Assembly (NCBI RefSeq): GCF_000425225.1
Contig: NZ_AULJ01000001.1
Location: 62,001-126,000, forward strand
Length of the DNA stretch: 64,000 nucleotides
From: Pontibacillus marinus BH030004 = DSM 16465
Lineage (GTDB): Bacteria; Bacillota; Bacilli; Bacillales; BH030062
Direction: 5' to 3'
Shown: positions 17,204-25,444 of the stretch, in pieces
How positions within the stretch are numbered: position 1 is the first letter of the stretch
How the letters are laid out: every line of letters starts with the position of its first letter
Made by a program: the position numbers and the translations under genes
Notes under the pieces: generated by a model
Told to the model about the DNA's origin: nothing
What the model saw: the letters and a program-made list of their open reading frames with translations, nothing else
Databases searched by the model: none

Positions 17204-19318
17204 ATGCATTTATCTGTTAAGAAGTTCATGTTTCTTTTGCTTCCGGTATTATTGTTCGGTATTATCACGCTATCTAATCAGCAGGTGTTTGGAGAGGGAG
17301 CTACAGATCCGGCACCTACGATTGATGCGCGAGGTAGTGTTAACGGCCTCCAGGTTTTATTTGATAACACTCATGGACAGACAGCAGGAGCAGCAGATTG
17401 GGTCATTGACGGAGGATTTTCAGATTTTGCAAATGCCATTGCTGATAATGGCTATGCTGTAAAAGAACTGCGTAAACAAGGCGCGATCACGTATGATGAT
17501 CTTAAGGATTACGATGTTTTCGTTATGCCTGAGGCGAATATTCCGTACAAATCCACTGAGCAGGATGCCATCATTCAGTACATACAAAATGGTGGTAGTG
17601 TATTTTTTATCTCCGATCACTATAATGCGGATCGTAACCTGAACCGTTGGGATTCTTCAGAAGCTTTTAACGGTTACCGAAGAGGTGCTTGGAACGATCC
17701 AACAAAAGGGATGAGCACAGAAGAGGCGAATTCCGATCGCATGACAGGAGTTCAATCTTCTGACTGGTTAGCAAACAATTTTGGAGTGCGATTCCGCTAT
17801 AACGCACTTGGGACCGTAACGGCTGATAACATTGTGGCACCAAGCCAGTCGTTTGGAATCACAGAAGGCGTGAGTACGGTTGCGATGCATGCAGGATCAA
17901 CACTTGCCATTTTAGATCCAAATAAAGCAAAAGGGATTGTTTATCTACCACAAACAGACGCAGCGTGGTCTTATGCAGTAGACCAGGGCGTGTACAATGG
18001 TGGTGGCGTTGAAGAAGGTCCTTATGTTGCTATTTCAAAATTAGGAGCAGGTAAAGCAGCGTTCATCGGTGACTCCTCACCAGTCGAAGATAGCACTCCA
18101 AAATATAAACGAGAAATGGATGGAACGACTAAAACAACCTATGATGGGTTCCAAGAACAAGACGACGCAACACTCCTAACGAATTTAATCGATTGGTTAG
18201 CTGCACAAGAAAGTTATACAAGTTTTGATCAAGTAAGCGGGTTAGAGCTAAGCCCAGAAACACAATTATTAAGCATGGAAAATCCACAAAATTCTACGGA
18301 ACCTGAATCAGAGCCCTGGTCTCAGCCAGATGCAGGTTATGATTGGTGGGATCCAACAACGTTTGCGTCAGGATCTTACGGACCGATTGATGGAAGTGGT
18401 GGAGATACAGGTGGCGATGGTACAGGCGCTGGCGTCTTCATTTCTGAATATGTAGAAGGTAGCAGCTATAATAAAGCGCTCGAAATCTACAATGGAACTG
18501 GATCAAGTATCGACCTTTCCAATTATTCAGTGGAACTATCGAATACATCATCCGATATTGCTTTATCCGGGACACTGGCTGCTGGGGATGTTTTTGTAGT
18601 AGCCAATCCAAACGCGTCAACTTCAATTCTGAGTGAAACAGATCTACAAGATTCAGGTGTAGCGTTTAACGGAGATGATCAAGTTACCTTGAAGGAAAAT
18701 GGAACAGCGATTGATGTGGTAGGTGTATCGGGAAGTACATGGGGTGAAGATACAACGCTTGTACGAAACGATACGGTATCTGAGGGTGTAACCTCCTATG
18801 ACAGCAGCCAGTGGGATTCCTATGCTGGGGATACATTCAGCTATTTAGGTACTCATAGCGCACCGATAAGTGGCGGCGGTTCATCCTCTGAGCTGTTTTT
18901 CTCAGAATATATTGAAGGAAGCAGTTATAACAAAGCACTCGAGATTTATAACGGAACAGGTTCTTCGATTGATTTATCGAGTTACACGATTGACCTGTCC
19001 AACACAGGAAGTTCAATCACATTAAGCGGCACACTAGCATCAGGTGATGTTTTTGTTATTGCAAATCCAAATGCAAGTACGAGTATTCTATCTGAAACGG
19101 ATCAGCAAGACAGTGGTATAGCCTTTAATGGCGATGACTCTGTAACCTTACTGAAGAACGGAACAGCGATAGATGTAATTGGAACAGCTGGTTCAGTTTT
19201 TGCGGAGGATACAACCCTAGTACGAGAAAACACAATCACCGATGGAACTACAACCTATGAATCTAGTGAGTGGACCACTTACAGTCAAGATACATTCTCT
19301 TATTTAGGTAGTCGGTAA
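17204..19318 (+). CDS. Secreted protein with two lamin-tail domains
   Basis: 704 residues from ATG 17204 (AAAGGAGG upstream; an in-frame ATG at 17165 has no such site). A signal peptide ends near VFG-EG (residue 30). Residues 35-345 resemble an alpha/beta DUF4350/GATase-like domain (LQVLFDNTHGQ, YDVFVMPEANIPY, GGSVFFISDHYN, GKAAFIGDSSPVED). After a Gly/Asp linker come two tandem lamin-tail domains (about 415-550 and 570-704), each starting SEY(V/I)EGSSYNKALEIYNGTG. Such domains occur on secreted bacterial nucleases and binding proteins. No membrane or wall anchor is seen, so the protein is probably released. The DHYNADRN stretch is a possible catalytic or metal site. Confidence 0.85.
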   Translation: MHLSVKKFMFLLLPVLLFGIITLSNQQVFGEGATDPAPTIDARGSVNGLQVLFDNTHGQTAGAADWVIDGGFSDFANAIADNGYAVKELRKQGAITYDDLKDYDVFVMPEANIPYKSTEQDAIIQYIQNGGSVFFISDHYNADRNLNRWDSSEAFNGYRRGAWNDPTKGMSTEEANSDRMTGVQSSDWLANNFGVRFRYNALGTVTADNIVAPSQSFGITEGVSTVAMHAGSTLAILDPNKAKGIVYLPQTDAAWSYAVDQGVYNGGGVEEGPYVAISKLGAGKAAFIGDSSPVEDSTPKYKREMDGTTKTTYDGFQEQDDATLLTNLIDWLAAQESYTSFDQVSGLELSPETQLLSMENPQNSTEPESEPWSQPDAGYDWWDPTTFASGSYGPIDGSGGDTGGDGTGAGVFISEYVEGSSYNKALEIYNGTGSSIDLSNYSVELSNTSSDIALSGTLAAGDVFVVANPNASTSILSETDLQDSGVAFNGDDQVTLKENGTAIDVVGVSGSTWGEDTTLVRNDTVSEGVTSYDSSQWDSYAGDTFSYLGTHSAPISGGGSSSELFFSEYIEGSSYNKALEIYNGTGSSIDLSSYTIDLSNTGSSITLSGTLASGDVFVIANPNASTSILSETDQQDSGIAFNGDDSVTLLKNGTAIDVIGTAGSVFAEDTTLVRENTITDGTTTYESSEWTTYSQDTFSYLGSR
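18430..19312 (+). repeat. Internal tandem duplication coding for two lamin-tail domains
   Basis: Two adjacent coding segments of roughly 420 bases (from about 18436 and 18898) encode near-identical starts (EGSSYNKALEIYNGTGSSI), NPNASTSILSETD and FNGDD.VTL blocks. The DNA has diverged at third codon positions, so the duplication is not recent. Confidence 0.8.
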
Positions 19319-19325
19319 TAATAGA

Positions 19326-19375
19326 GTGCCTGACCCCCGATGCGGTGAAGTATTAACGCATTGGGGGTCAGGCAC
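19326..19375. repeat. 50-bp hairpin repeat, copy D
   Basis: Arms GTGCCTGACCCCC/GGGGGTCAGGCAC; the core is the most diverged (TGAAGTATTAACGCA). A run of 8 T follows, so it would also terminate the lamin-tail gene's transcript. Confidence 0.9.
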
Positions 19376-19480
19376 CTTTTTTTTAGAAGTATTTATAATT
19401 CTGAATTGGGAAAGATAAGGGATACATCTATTTTAGAGTTTTAATTATAAAAAGTTATAAAGTTATACGGAAGTGTATAA

Positions 19481-19984
19481 ATGAAGGAGATATGTCTTAT
19501 GATTGGACTTCCTCTCACTATATTATTGACTATATTTATATCTCTTTTCTTTTTCTTTCAAAGGAAAAGCTTTACTTTTACAGAGAATTCAATTGTTTTT
19601 ATGATTATTACGATTTTAACAACCAATGTTATTACTATATTGAACTTAAACCTACAAATGATTAAAACAACAGAAAATCCGTTTTTATTTCCTGCAGTTC
19701 TTCTGTATCGAAATATAATCATTCCATTGCTTGTTTTAAGTTTGATTAATGTTTCTCACGCGTGGTCAACGTTAAAAGGAAAATTTTTTTATTTCATTTT
19801 TATTTTTGCTTGTATTAATGGAATTGAAACACTATTAATTTTTATGGACGTATTTAAATTGATTAAATGGAATTCCTTCAATTCAGCCATTATTAATGTT
19901 GCATACCTTTTTATCGGATTAGGGAGTTCAAAAATTGTTTTGTTAGTTTCTAGAAGGAGTTTAAAGAATGATAGTGGTTTATGA
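19481..19984 (+). CDS. Small integral membrane protein
   Basis: 167 residues with about five hydrophobic segments (MIGLPLTILLTIFISLFFFF; NSIVFMIITILTTNVITILNL; FLFPAVLLYRNIIIPLLVLS; FFYFIFIFACINGIETLLIF; IINVAYLFIGLGSSKIVLLV). Function unknown. It overlaps the next membrane protein gene by 17 bases, so the two probably act together. Start ATG 19481 has a weak site; an alternative ATG lies at 19499, after AAGGAGATATGTCTT. Confidence 0.75.
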   Translation: MKEICLMIGLPLTILLTIFISLFFFFQRKSFTFTENSIVFMIITILTTNVITILNLNLQMIKTTENPFLFPAVLLYRNIIIPLLVLSLINVSHAWSTLKGKFFYFIFIFACINGIETLLIFMDVFKLIKWNSFNSAIINVAYLFIGLGSSKIVLLVSRRSLKNDSGL

Positions 19985-20459
19985 AACAGCTTTTGACTGG
20001 AATGAATGGTTTGTTATTATTACTCTTGTATCTTTAAGTTTCTTTATTTTCAGGATCCCTAAAATTTTTCCTCCTATTGAGGCGATTGGGTATTATTTAT
20101 TTGGGATAACGATTGTGTATTTCTTTGATCACACAACAAGTGTTAGACCATGGGATTTGTATGATGTGAATGACAGTTCAAAATATCAACTAATGGACTT
20201 TATATATTATGTAATGAATGGTCCGTTTAGTTATATGTTTATATACCTATACTCAAAACTGAATATAAAGGGACATTACAATATTCTCTACATCTTTATT
20301 TGGTCAAGCTTCTCCGTTTTAGCTGAATGGATCGGGGTCAAAATCGGTTTATTTCATTACGATAAAGGATATAACATGTATTGGTCATTACCAATATACA
20401 TGTTAGTTCAAATCATACTAATCATCTACTACCATCTCGTACAAATATCTAAGAAGTAA
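19968..20459 (+). CDS. Membrane protein, CBO0543-like
   Basis: 163 residues with about four to five membrane helices (WFVIITLVSLSFFIFRIP; AIGYYLFGITIVYFF; FSYMFIYLYSKL; LYIFIWSSFSVLAEWIGV; LPIYMLVQIILIIYYHL). The SFSVLAEWIGVKIGLFHYDKGYN block recalls the CBO0543 family of spore-former membrane proteins of unknown function. ATG preceded by AGAAGGAG within the upstream gene. Paired and probably co-translated with that gene. Confidence 0.75.
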   Translation: MIVVYETAFDWNEWFVIITLVSLSFFIFRIPKIFPPIEAIGYYLFGITIVYFFDHTTSVRPWDLYDVNDSSKYQLMDFIYYVMNGPFSYMFIYLYSKLNIKGHYNILYIFIWSSFSVLAEWIGVKIGLFHYDKGYNMYWSLPIYMLVQIILIIYYHLVQISKK

Positions 20460-20482
20460 ATTGGATTAGAGGAGGTTGAGAG

Positions 20483-20578
20483 ATGAGGGTTCTATACATA
20501 ATTAATAGGATAAGGAAACAGACCGTAAAATATACAAAGTGTAACACAAAACGTTTATTTGCGGTCTGTTTGTTATGA
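20483..20578 (+). CDS. Possible short peptide gene (31 residues)
   Basis: An excellent ribosome-binding site (GAGGAGG) precedes ATG 20483 by 5-6 bases. The frame encodes a basic peptide (MRVLYIINRIRKQTVKYTKC...RLFAVCLL) ending inside the hairpin at 20516-20571. It follows the two membrane protein genes in the same direction. It may be a real small third gene, a leader peptide, or the remains of one. Confidence 0.35.
   Translation: MRVLYIINRIRKQTVKYTKCNTKRLFAVCLL
20516..20575 (+). terminator. Intrinsic terminator
   Basis: AAACAGACCG (20516-20525) pairs perfectly with CGGTCTGTTT (20562-20571) across a 36-nt AT-rich loop; TTTG follows. The long loop and short T run make it a weaker match than the other terminators here. 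Confidence 0.5.
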
Positions 20579-20659
20579 TATACAAAAATCATCTATTCTT
20601 TTTACTTCCTTTTTTTAGTACAATAATAGTAATAAGTCATTTATATGTGAGGTCGTTAT

Positions 20660-20827
20660 GTGGAATTGAAGAGCTTAGAGAGTGAGATTAAAAGATTACA
20701 GACGCAATTATATGATATAGGCAAAGAGACAGACGAATACTCTAGTGGAGAGATTCTTAAGCTGAGTGAAGAGTTAGATAAGAAGATTATCCTTTATCAA
20801 AAGCTGCAATACGGCATCAACAATTAA
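20660..20827 (+). CDS. Spo0E-like aspartyl-phosphate phosphatase
   Basis: 55 residues from GTG 20660 (GAGG 8-11 bases upstream). Two short helices: ELKSLESEIKRLQTQLYDIG, then the family motif LSEELDKKIILYQKLQ (S-x-x-L-D). Spo0E proteins dephosphorylate Spo0A-P; members with LSEKLD-type motifs include Bacillus YnzD/YisI. It lies just upstream of the sensor kinase at 20892, so the pair could feed opposite signals into the sporulation phosphorelay. Confidence 0.8.
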   Translation: MELKSLESEIKRLQTQLYDIGKETDEYSSGEILKLSEELDKKIILYQKLQYGINN

Positions 20828-20891
20828 CTCTAAACTTATATAAAATTTCTCCAGGGTCAATGATCACACCTGGTTGCTAGGGGCGTGCGGG

Positions 20892-22484
20892 ATGAGTAGT
20901 TTTGAAACATACATAGAAAACTCTAAAAGAAATTGTTCAGAACTGTATGGGTTAGACCCAGAAGTTATACCGAAGTTAAAAGTGGGACTTACAGAAGAGG
21001 AACTCGAGCGGAAGAAGGAAATCTTCTCAAGTGTTTTGGGTATCGTTAAGCACTTTATGCAAAAGTTAATCTATTATATGGATGGGACTCCAACACTTGT
21101 TATTATAACGGATCATGAAGGTTCTGTTCTTGATATATATGGCGATCCGAGTATAAAAGAAATGGTCGATGCGATTGATCTTAAGGTAGGAGCTCAGTTT
21201 TTAGAAGAAGAGGTTGGGACCAATTCGGTGTCACTAGCCTTAAGACATGAAGAACCAATTGCTTTAATAGGTAATGACCATTACCAGCAAGCTCTATCAG
21301 GCGTTGCTTGTTATTCAGCTCCTTTTGCTTATTTTGATGAGGGAGGTCTTGCTGGAACCGTCTCGATGATGACACTGATTGACTACGCCAGTCAGTTCCA
21401 TTTGGGGCTTCTTTCGTCTGCCGTGGATTCCATAGAAAGAGAACTTCAATTACAGAAGCAAAACGAGCAGCTTCAATTGCTGAATCAGGTATTAATCAAT
21501 TCTACTCCACTAGGTATCGTGATGACCGATAACTATGGAAGTGTTTTGGAATATAATACGGCTGCAGAAGAAATAACGGAGATACCAAAAGAATTTATCT
21601 ATGAAACAGGGATTGGACAAATTGCAGAAATAGAAAACTACATAAACCAAGCTTTGATGAATGGAGAAAAGATCGAGAATAAAGAGATCACGATGATAAT
21701 GAAGGATGGCCAATCGAAAGTGTGCCATTTAGATGTGTTTCCTCTATTTAGCGAAGGTCAAATCATTGGAGCTTTTGCACAATTTAGGGATATGACTCAA
21801 TACCATGAACTTCAGAAACAAGTGGTTGAATCTGAAAAACTATCGGCAATAGGTAAGTTGGGAACCGGACTGGCCCATGAAATCCGAAATCCACTTACTT
21901 CGATTATGGGATTAACCCAATTGCTGCAAGAAAACAACCAACAAAATAAATATCTTGAAATTATCACAGACGAACTAGAGAGAATGGCAAGTTTGGTCAA
22001 TCAGTTCGTGATCTTAGGGAAACCGACAGATATTCAGCGTGAAAGCTGTGATGTAAATAGACTTCTATCTAATACGGTTGAATTAATGAAAAGCAACACA
22101 CGTTTGCAAAATAGTACAATTACGTTTCAACCATCTCAGTACAATCTTGAAACTCAGATTGATCCATCAAAAATTAAACAAGTCTTGATTAATTTTATTA
22201 AAAACGCATTAGAAGCGATGCCGAATGGTGGAGAAGTTGTCGTAGATTCAGCTTTACTAGAGGAAACTGAAGAAGTACACATCTCGATTCAAGATAACGG
22301 AGAAGGGATGACAGAAGAAGAGATAAGCCAATTAGGTAAGCTCTTTTTCACAACGAAGGAAAATGGCATTGGAATGGGCCTACCGATCTGCTTTGATATC
22401 GTAAAAGCCCACCTTGGAAGAGTTGAATATGATTCAGAAAAAGGACAGGGTACCCAGGTAAATCTGTACCTTCCTGTTAGCTAA
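20892..22484 (+). CDS. Soluble sensor histidine kinase (GAF-PAS-HisKA-HATPase)
   Basis: 530 residues from ATG 20892. Residues 1-180 resemble the sensor domain of AcoR/DhaR-type activators (DGTPTLVIITDHEGSVLDIYG; EEEVGTNSVSLALRH). A PAS domain follows (about 200-305, INSTPLGIVMTDNYGSVLEYN), then HisKA with GLAHEIRNPLTSIMGLTQLL (phospho-His near 330), and HATPase with NFIKNALEAMPNGGEV, DNGEGM and GIGMGL. No membrane segments. The catalytic core is like the sporulation kinases KinA/KinE, and no response regulator is adjacent, so an orphan kinase feeding Spo0F is plausible. Confidence 0.9.
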   Translation: MSSFETYIENSKRNCSELYGLDPEVIPKLKVGLTEEELERKKEIFSSVLGIVKHFMQKLIYYMDGTPTLVIITDHEGSVLDIYGDPSIKEMVDAIDLKVGAQFLEEEVGTNSVSLALRHEEPIALIGNDHYQQALSGVACYSAPFAYFDEGGLAGTVSMMTLIDYASQFHLGLLSSAVDSIERELQLQKQNEQLQLLNQVLINSTPLGIVMTDNYGSVLEYNTAAEEITEIPKEFIYETGIGQIAEIENYINQALMNGEKIENKEITMIMKDGQSKVCHLDVFPLFSEGQIIGAFAQFRDMTQYHELQKQVVESEKLSAIGKLGTGLAHEIRNPLTSIMGLTQLLQENNQQNKYLEIITDELERMASLVNQFVILGKPTDIQRESCDVNRLLSNTVELMKSNTRLQNSTITFQPSQYNLETQIDPSKIKQVLINFIKNALEAMPNGGEVVVDSALLEETEEVHISIQDNGEGMTEEEISQLGKLFFTTKENGIGMGLPICFDIVKAHLGRVEYDSEKGQGTQVNLYLPVS

Positions 22485-22491
22485 AAATAAA

Positions 22492-22541
22492 GTGCCTGAC
22501 CCCCAGTGCGTTAATGCTTTAATGCGGTGGGGGTCAGGCAC
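22492..22541. repeat. 50-bp hairpin repeat, copy E
   Basis: Arms GTGCCTGACCCCC/GGGGGTCAGGCAC with forward-orientation core (GTTAATGCTTTAATGC). It stands between convergent genes and is followed by T6 and the second repeat type. Confidence 0.92.
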
Positions 22542-22545
22542 TATT

Positions 22546-22592
22546 TTTTCGACAAATTCCGGGGCGTGACAGGCACCGGAATTTGTCGAAAA
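22546..22592. repeat. Second hairpin repeat, complete copy
   Basis: TTTTCGACAAATTCCGG (22546-22562) and its exact complement (22576-22592) form 17-bp arms around GGCGTGACAGGCA. It ends one base before the stop codon of the YeeE gene. The left part recurs at 26517 and 27333 without the right arm. Confidence 0.9.
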
Positions 22593-23708
22593 TTAATCCA
22601 AATCCAGTTTTTGAAATAACAGTAATGGCATTTTAAAGATATAGGCTGTTGCGATGAAGACGCCTAGGATCATTCCGACGACAACGATGATGCTGCTTAA
22701 GGAAAGTCCTCCTAATCCAGGGATCACATTGGCAATGTTACAGCCAGGTGCTAGGCGGGAGGAGATGCCCATGATTAAGCCGCCACCGATTGCGTATGGA
22801 AGGCGTCTTGCTTTTGGATAACGGATCTTGAAGCTCTTACTTAACAGAGCAGAGATGAAGGCACCGACGATCATGAAGATGATGAGGGTTTCTTCTGGTC
22901 CAAGTCCGATTGTAGGGAAGTCAGCGAACATTTGATTTAAATACGTATTGTTATAGACAAAGTCCTCTCCAAACACGAATGAAAGGGCTACCCCTGCGAT
23001 CCTAGTTTCAGGTCCTGTAATACTAATCGTAGATAAAAGGATAAACTGCAACGTCGCAACGACACCAAGTAAAAATGCAACAAGACGTATATCCCAATGT
23101 GATTTTGTTAGTGGATTTCCTTTAAGGTCTTGAATGGAATCCTTCACTCCTTGGATTACACCTTTAATGCCGAATTGGCGGATCGTAATGAATAGCATAA
23201 ATCCGACCACGACTAAAGGTAAAAGAAGGTAGGGAAGATTCAACTGATAAAAGGAAAAGCCAGTTTCGGTTGCTTGAAGAGGCTCCTGGACTGCAGCTCC
23301 CCATGGATCATAGATGAGGGCAAACAAAATATTGCCGGCTAACATGCTTGCGATAACAATCCAAAATTGGATATATCCCATTCCTGCTCGGTAAAGAGCA
23401 CCTGAGGCACAGCTACCTGCAATCGTCATGCCAATGCCAAAGATAACGCCACCGATCAGGTTCATCCCACCAACGGGTACGGACCAAACCTGACCAATAG
23501 ACGCCCAACCGAATGTAAGTGCTAATCCCCAGCCGACAAGGGCCGTTGCGATTAAAACAAGAACCCCTTTTCCGATGCGACTGTCACGTACGCTAATATA
23601 ATCGCGAACGGAAGCCACAAAACAGAAATCTGCCTTTTGAATAAGAAATCCGTATAAGAAGCCAAAAACGGCTGCTAGGATAAAACGGTCAATTAAGAAA
23701 AACTCCAT
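22593..23708 (-). CDS. YeeE/YedE family thiosulfate transporter (TsuA-like)
   Basis: 371 residues, about nine to ten membrane helices. Family marks are the Gly-rich segments with cysteines facing the channel: IAGSCASGALYRAGMG (near 97) and SSRLAPGCNIANVIPGLGG (near 318), plus QKADFCFVASVRDY near the N-terminus. TsuA of this family imports thiosulfate through a cysteine relay. It is the last gene of a four-gene minus-strand operon with three sulfurtransferases, which supports that substrate. Confidence 0.9.
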   Translation of the reverse strand: MEFFLIDRFILAAVFGFLYGFLIQKADFCFVASVRDYISVRDSRIGKGVLVLIATALVGWGLALTFGWASIGQVWSVPVGGMNLIGGVIFGIGMTIAGSCASGALYRAGMGYIQFWIVIASMLAGNILFALIYDPWGAAVQEPLQATETGFSFYQLNLPYLLLPLVVVGFMLFITIRQFGIKGVIQGVKDSIQDLKGNPLTKSHWDIRLVAFLLGVVATLQFILLSTISITGPETRIAGVALSFVFGEDFVYNNTYLNQMFADFPTIGLGPEETLIIFMIVGAFISALLSKSFKIRYPKARRLPYAIGGGLIMGISSRLAPGCNIANVIPGLGGLSLSSIIVVVGMILGVFIATAYIFKMPLLLFQKLDLD

Positions 23709-23717
23709 GAGATCACC

Positions 23718-23972
23718 TTACAACTTCTTTAAATAAATTTTGTAAATGCCGTTCTCTTCAACAATTCCAAGCACTTCTGCAAGTTTATTCATTTTTACAG
23801 CAGAAGGGATTGTTTTTGTTGCAATGGAATGGTCTGTTTCTTCCACAACAACTTCACCTGGTTTTGCTTTTTTAAGTGCTTTTAATGCAATGTTTAACGT
23901 GTGAGGGCAAACTTCACCGATTCCATCTACTGTATGATCAATTTGAACGTCTTTTAACTCTTCTGTACTCAT
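23718..23972 (-). CDS. TusA-like sulfur carrier protein
   Basis: 84 residues of the TusA/SirA fold with the sulfur-carrying Cys in GEVCPHTLNIALKALKK (C-P motif, near residue 22). It would take a persulfide from thiosulfate on the cytoplasmic side of the YeeE channel (TsuB role). Nine bases separate it from the YeeE gene. Proteins of this family carry sulfur to rhodaneses, so it probably hands it to the adjacent single-domain rhodanese. Confidence 0.9.
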   Translation of the reverse strand: MSTEELKDVQIDHTVDGIGEVCPHTLNIALKALKKAKPGEVVVEETDHSIATKTIPSAVKMNKLAEVLGIVEENGIYKIYLKKL

Positions 23973-23974
23973 GT

Positions 23975-24364
23975 TTATTCCTCCTCAGATGTTGGGTTAT
24001 AAATCTCTGAAACTTCTTTCACGATATTGGTTTCACCAGTTTCAATCTTGCCTTGCCACTCCAGCATACCGCCTTCGTAGTTGCTGACTGCTTCAATGCC
24101 GTTCATCTTAAAAAACTTCGCAACTTCTTGACTGCGACGGCCACTGCGGCAAATGAAGACATAATCGTGATCTTTTTCAAATTCATCAATTAAGTCTACA
24201 ATTTCGCTCATCGGAATTAACGGAATCCCAGGGATGTGGCCTTCAATATATTCTTCATACTCGCGAACATCTAGTAAAATCTTTGGTGTGGGATGATTCA
24301 CGAGTTTTTGTAATTCAGGATAGTCGATCTGATTAATTCCTTCTAATTCCTTCATCAAAATCAC
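23975..24364 (-). CDS. Single-domain rhodanese sulfurtransferase
   Basis: 129 residues, cytoplasmic (no signal). One rhodanese domain with ILLDVREYEEYIEGHIPG near 28 and the active-site loop VFICRSGRRS near 70 with catalytic Cys. Moves sulfur from thiosulfate or persulfides to acceptors. Its stop and the TusA start are 2 bases apart, and its start abuts the stop of the lipoprotein, so all four genes are one transcription unit. Confidence 0.92.
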   Translation of the reverse strand: MILMKELEGINQIDYPELQKLVNHPTPKILLDVREYEEYIEGHIPGIPLIPMSEIVDLIDEFEKDHDYVFICRSGRRSQEVAKFFKMNGIEAVSNYEGGMLEWQGKIETGETNIVKEVSEIYNPTSEEE

Positions 24365-25294
24365 CTACTTTTCAATTGGTGCGTCCGCTGTATTACCCCA
24401 TTGAGCCCAAGAGCCTTCATATGGGCTAACTTTTTCATAGCCTAGTAGACGCAATGTGAAATAAGTGTGCGCGCCACGAACGTTTGTCTGGCAATATGGC
24501 ACAACTTTTTTATCTTTTACAATTCCTGCGCCTTCGAATTGCTTAAGAAGTTCCTCATTTGATTTGAATACAGGAACACCATCTTCGTTTTTCGTAATTG
24601 AATTCTTCCATTCTAGGTGAACAGCGCCAGAAATATGTCCTCCGCGCTCAGCACGTACTTTTTCACCAGTATATTCAGCGTCAGAACGTGTATCTAAAAG
24701 AACAACATCATCGCTTTTTAGATTGTTTTTCACTTCTTCTTGTGAGGATTGAAGGTCTTTGTTTGCGGAAGCTTGGAAGTTTCCTTTAGTTGGATTTGCT
24801 TTTCCAGTGGCTACTTCATTTCCTGCATTTAACCAAGCTTGATATCCACCATTTAGAATTTTAACGTTCTTATGACCAAAGTACTCTAAGGCATAAAATA
24901 GACGAGCAGCTCCTAAGCTATTTCCACCGTCATAGACAACGACTGTGGAGTCATTATTAATTCCGATGTTTTGCATGGATTTTGTGAATGTGTCTGCATC
25001 AGCTAGAAATCCATCAACTTTATAATCTTTACGTGTTAAAGCTCCCCACGTCATGTTCACAGCACCTGGAATATGACCAGCTTCAAAGCCTTCTCCACGC
25101 ATATCAACAAATTGGATGTTTTCATCGTCTTTATGTTCCTTTACCCATGACGCTTCGACTAATAAATCGCCATTTGCGTAACCTTCCTCTTCTGATTTTG
25201 CATTTGCATTGGTGTCTTGGTTACTTGAGCACCCTGCTATAAAAATTCCTAGTAATAAACTAAGGATTGCTAAACTTTTCTTCTTTAATTTCAT
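24365..25294 (-). CDS. Two-domain rhodanese lipoprotein (thiosulfate sulfurtransferase)
   Basis: 309 residues. Lipoprotein signal with IAGCSS (Cys near 22), so it sits outside the cytoplasmic membrane. Two rhodanese halves: an N-terminal one (VDMRGEGFEAGHIPGAVNM; VVVYDGGNSLGAARLF, where the loop has Asp instead of Cys, so inactive) and a C-terminal active one (VVPYCQTNVRGAHTYF with the catalytic Cys). This is the layout of SseA-type thiosulfate/mercaptopyruvate sulfurtransferases. First gene of the thiosulfate operon; it may deliver extracellular sulfane sulfur to the YeeE channel. Confidence 0.92.
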   Translation of the reverse strand: MKLKKKSLAILSLLLGIFIAGCSSNQDTNANAKSEEEGYANGDLLVEASWVKEHKDDENIQFVDMRGEGFEAGHIPGAVNMTWGALTRKDYKVDGFLADADTFTKSMQNIGINNDSTVVVYDGGNSLGAARLFYALEYFGHKNVKILNGGYQAWLNAGNEVATGKANPTKGNFQASANKDLQSSQEEVKNNLKSDDVVLLDTRSDAEYTGEKVRAERGGHISGAVHLEWKNSITKNEDGVPVFKSNEELLKQFEGAGIVKDKKVVPYCQTNVRGAHTYFTLRLLGYEKVSPYEGSWAQWGNTADAPIEK

Positions 25295-25444
25295 GTTGTT
25301 TCCCCCTATTTGTCATGTGATCGAACCGATAATATCATTATCCCGATAAAAATACAAGGGATTAATTCACAGTAAACTTATATGAATTAATATATATAAT
25401 GTGTTAGAATGATTTTTGTTACTTTTTAATAAGGAGAGACCAAC

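Noticed and set aside
17035-19375. The two hairpin repeats flanking the lamin-tail gene as ends of a composite transposon
   Set aside because: No transposase is encoded between them, the same repeat flanks most single genes in this part of the window, and no target duplication is visible.
25295-25444. A defined promoter or operator between the thiosulfate operon and the beta-propeller gene
   Set aside because: A TATAAT is present but no -35 lies at acceptable spacing (TTCACA is 23 bases away), and no clear palindrome stands out.
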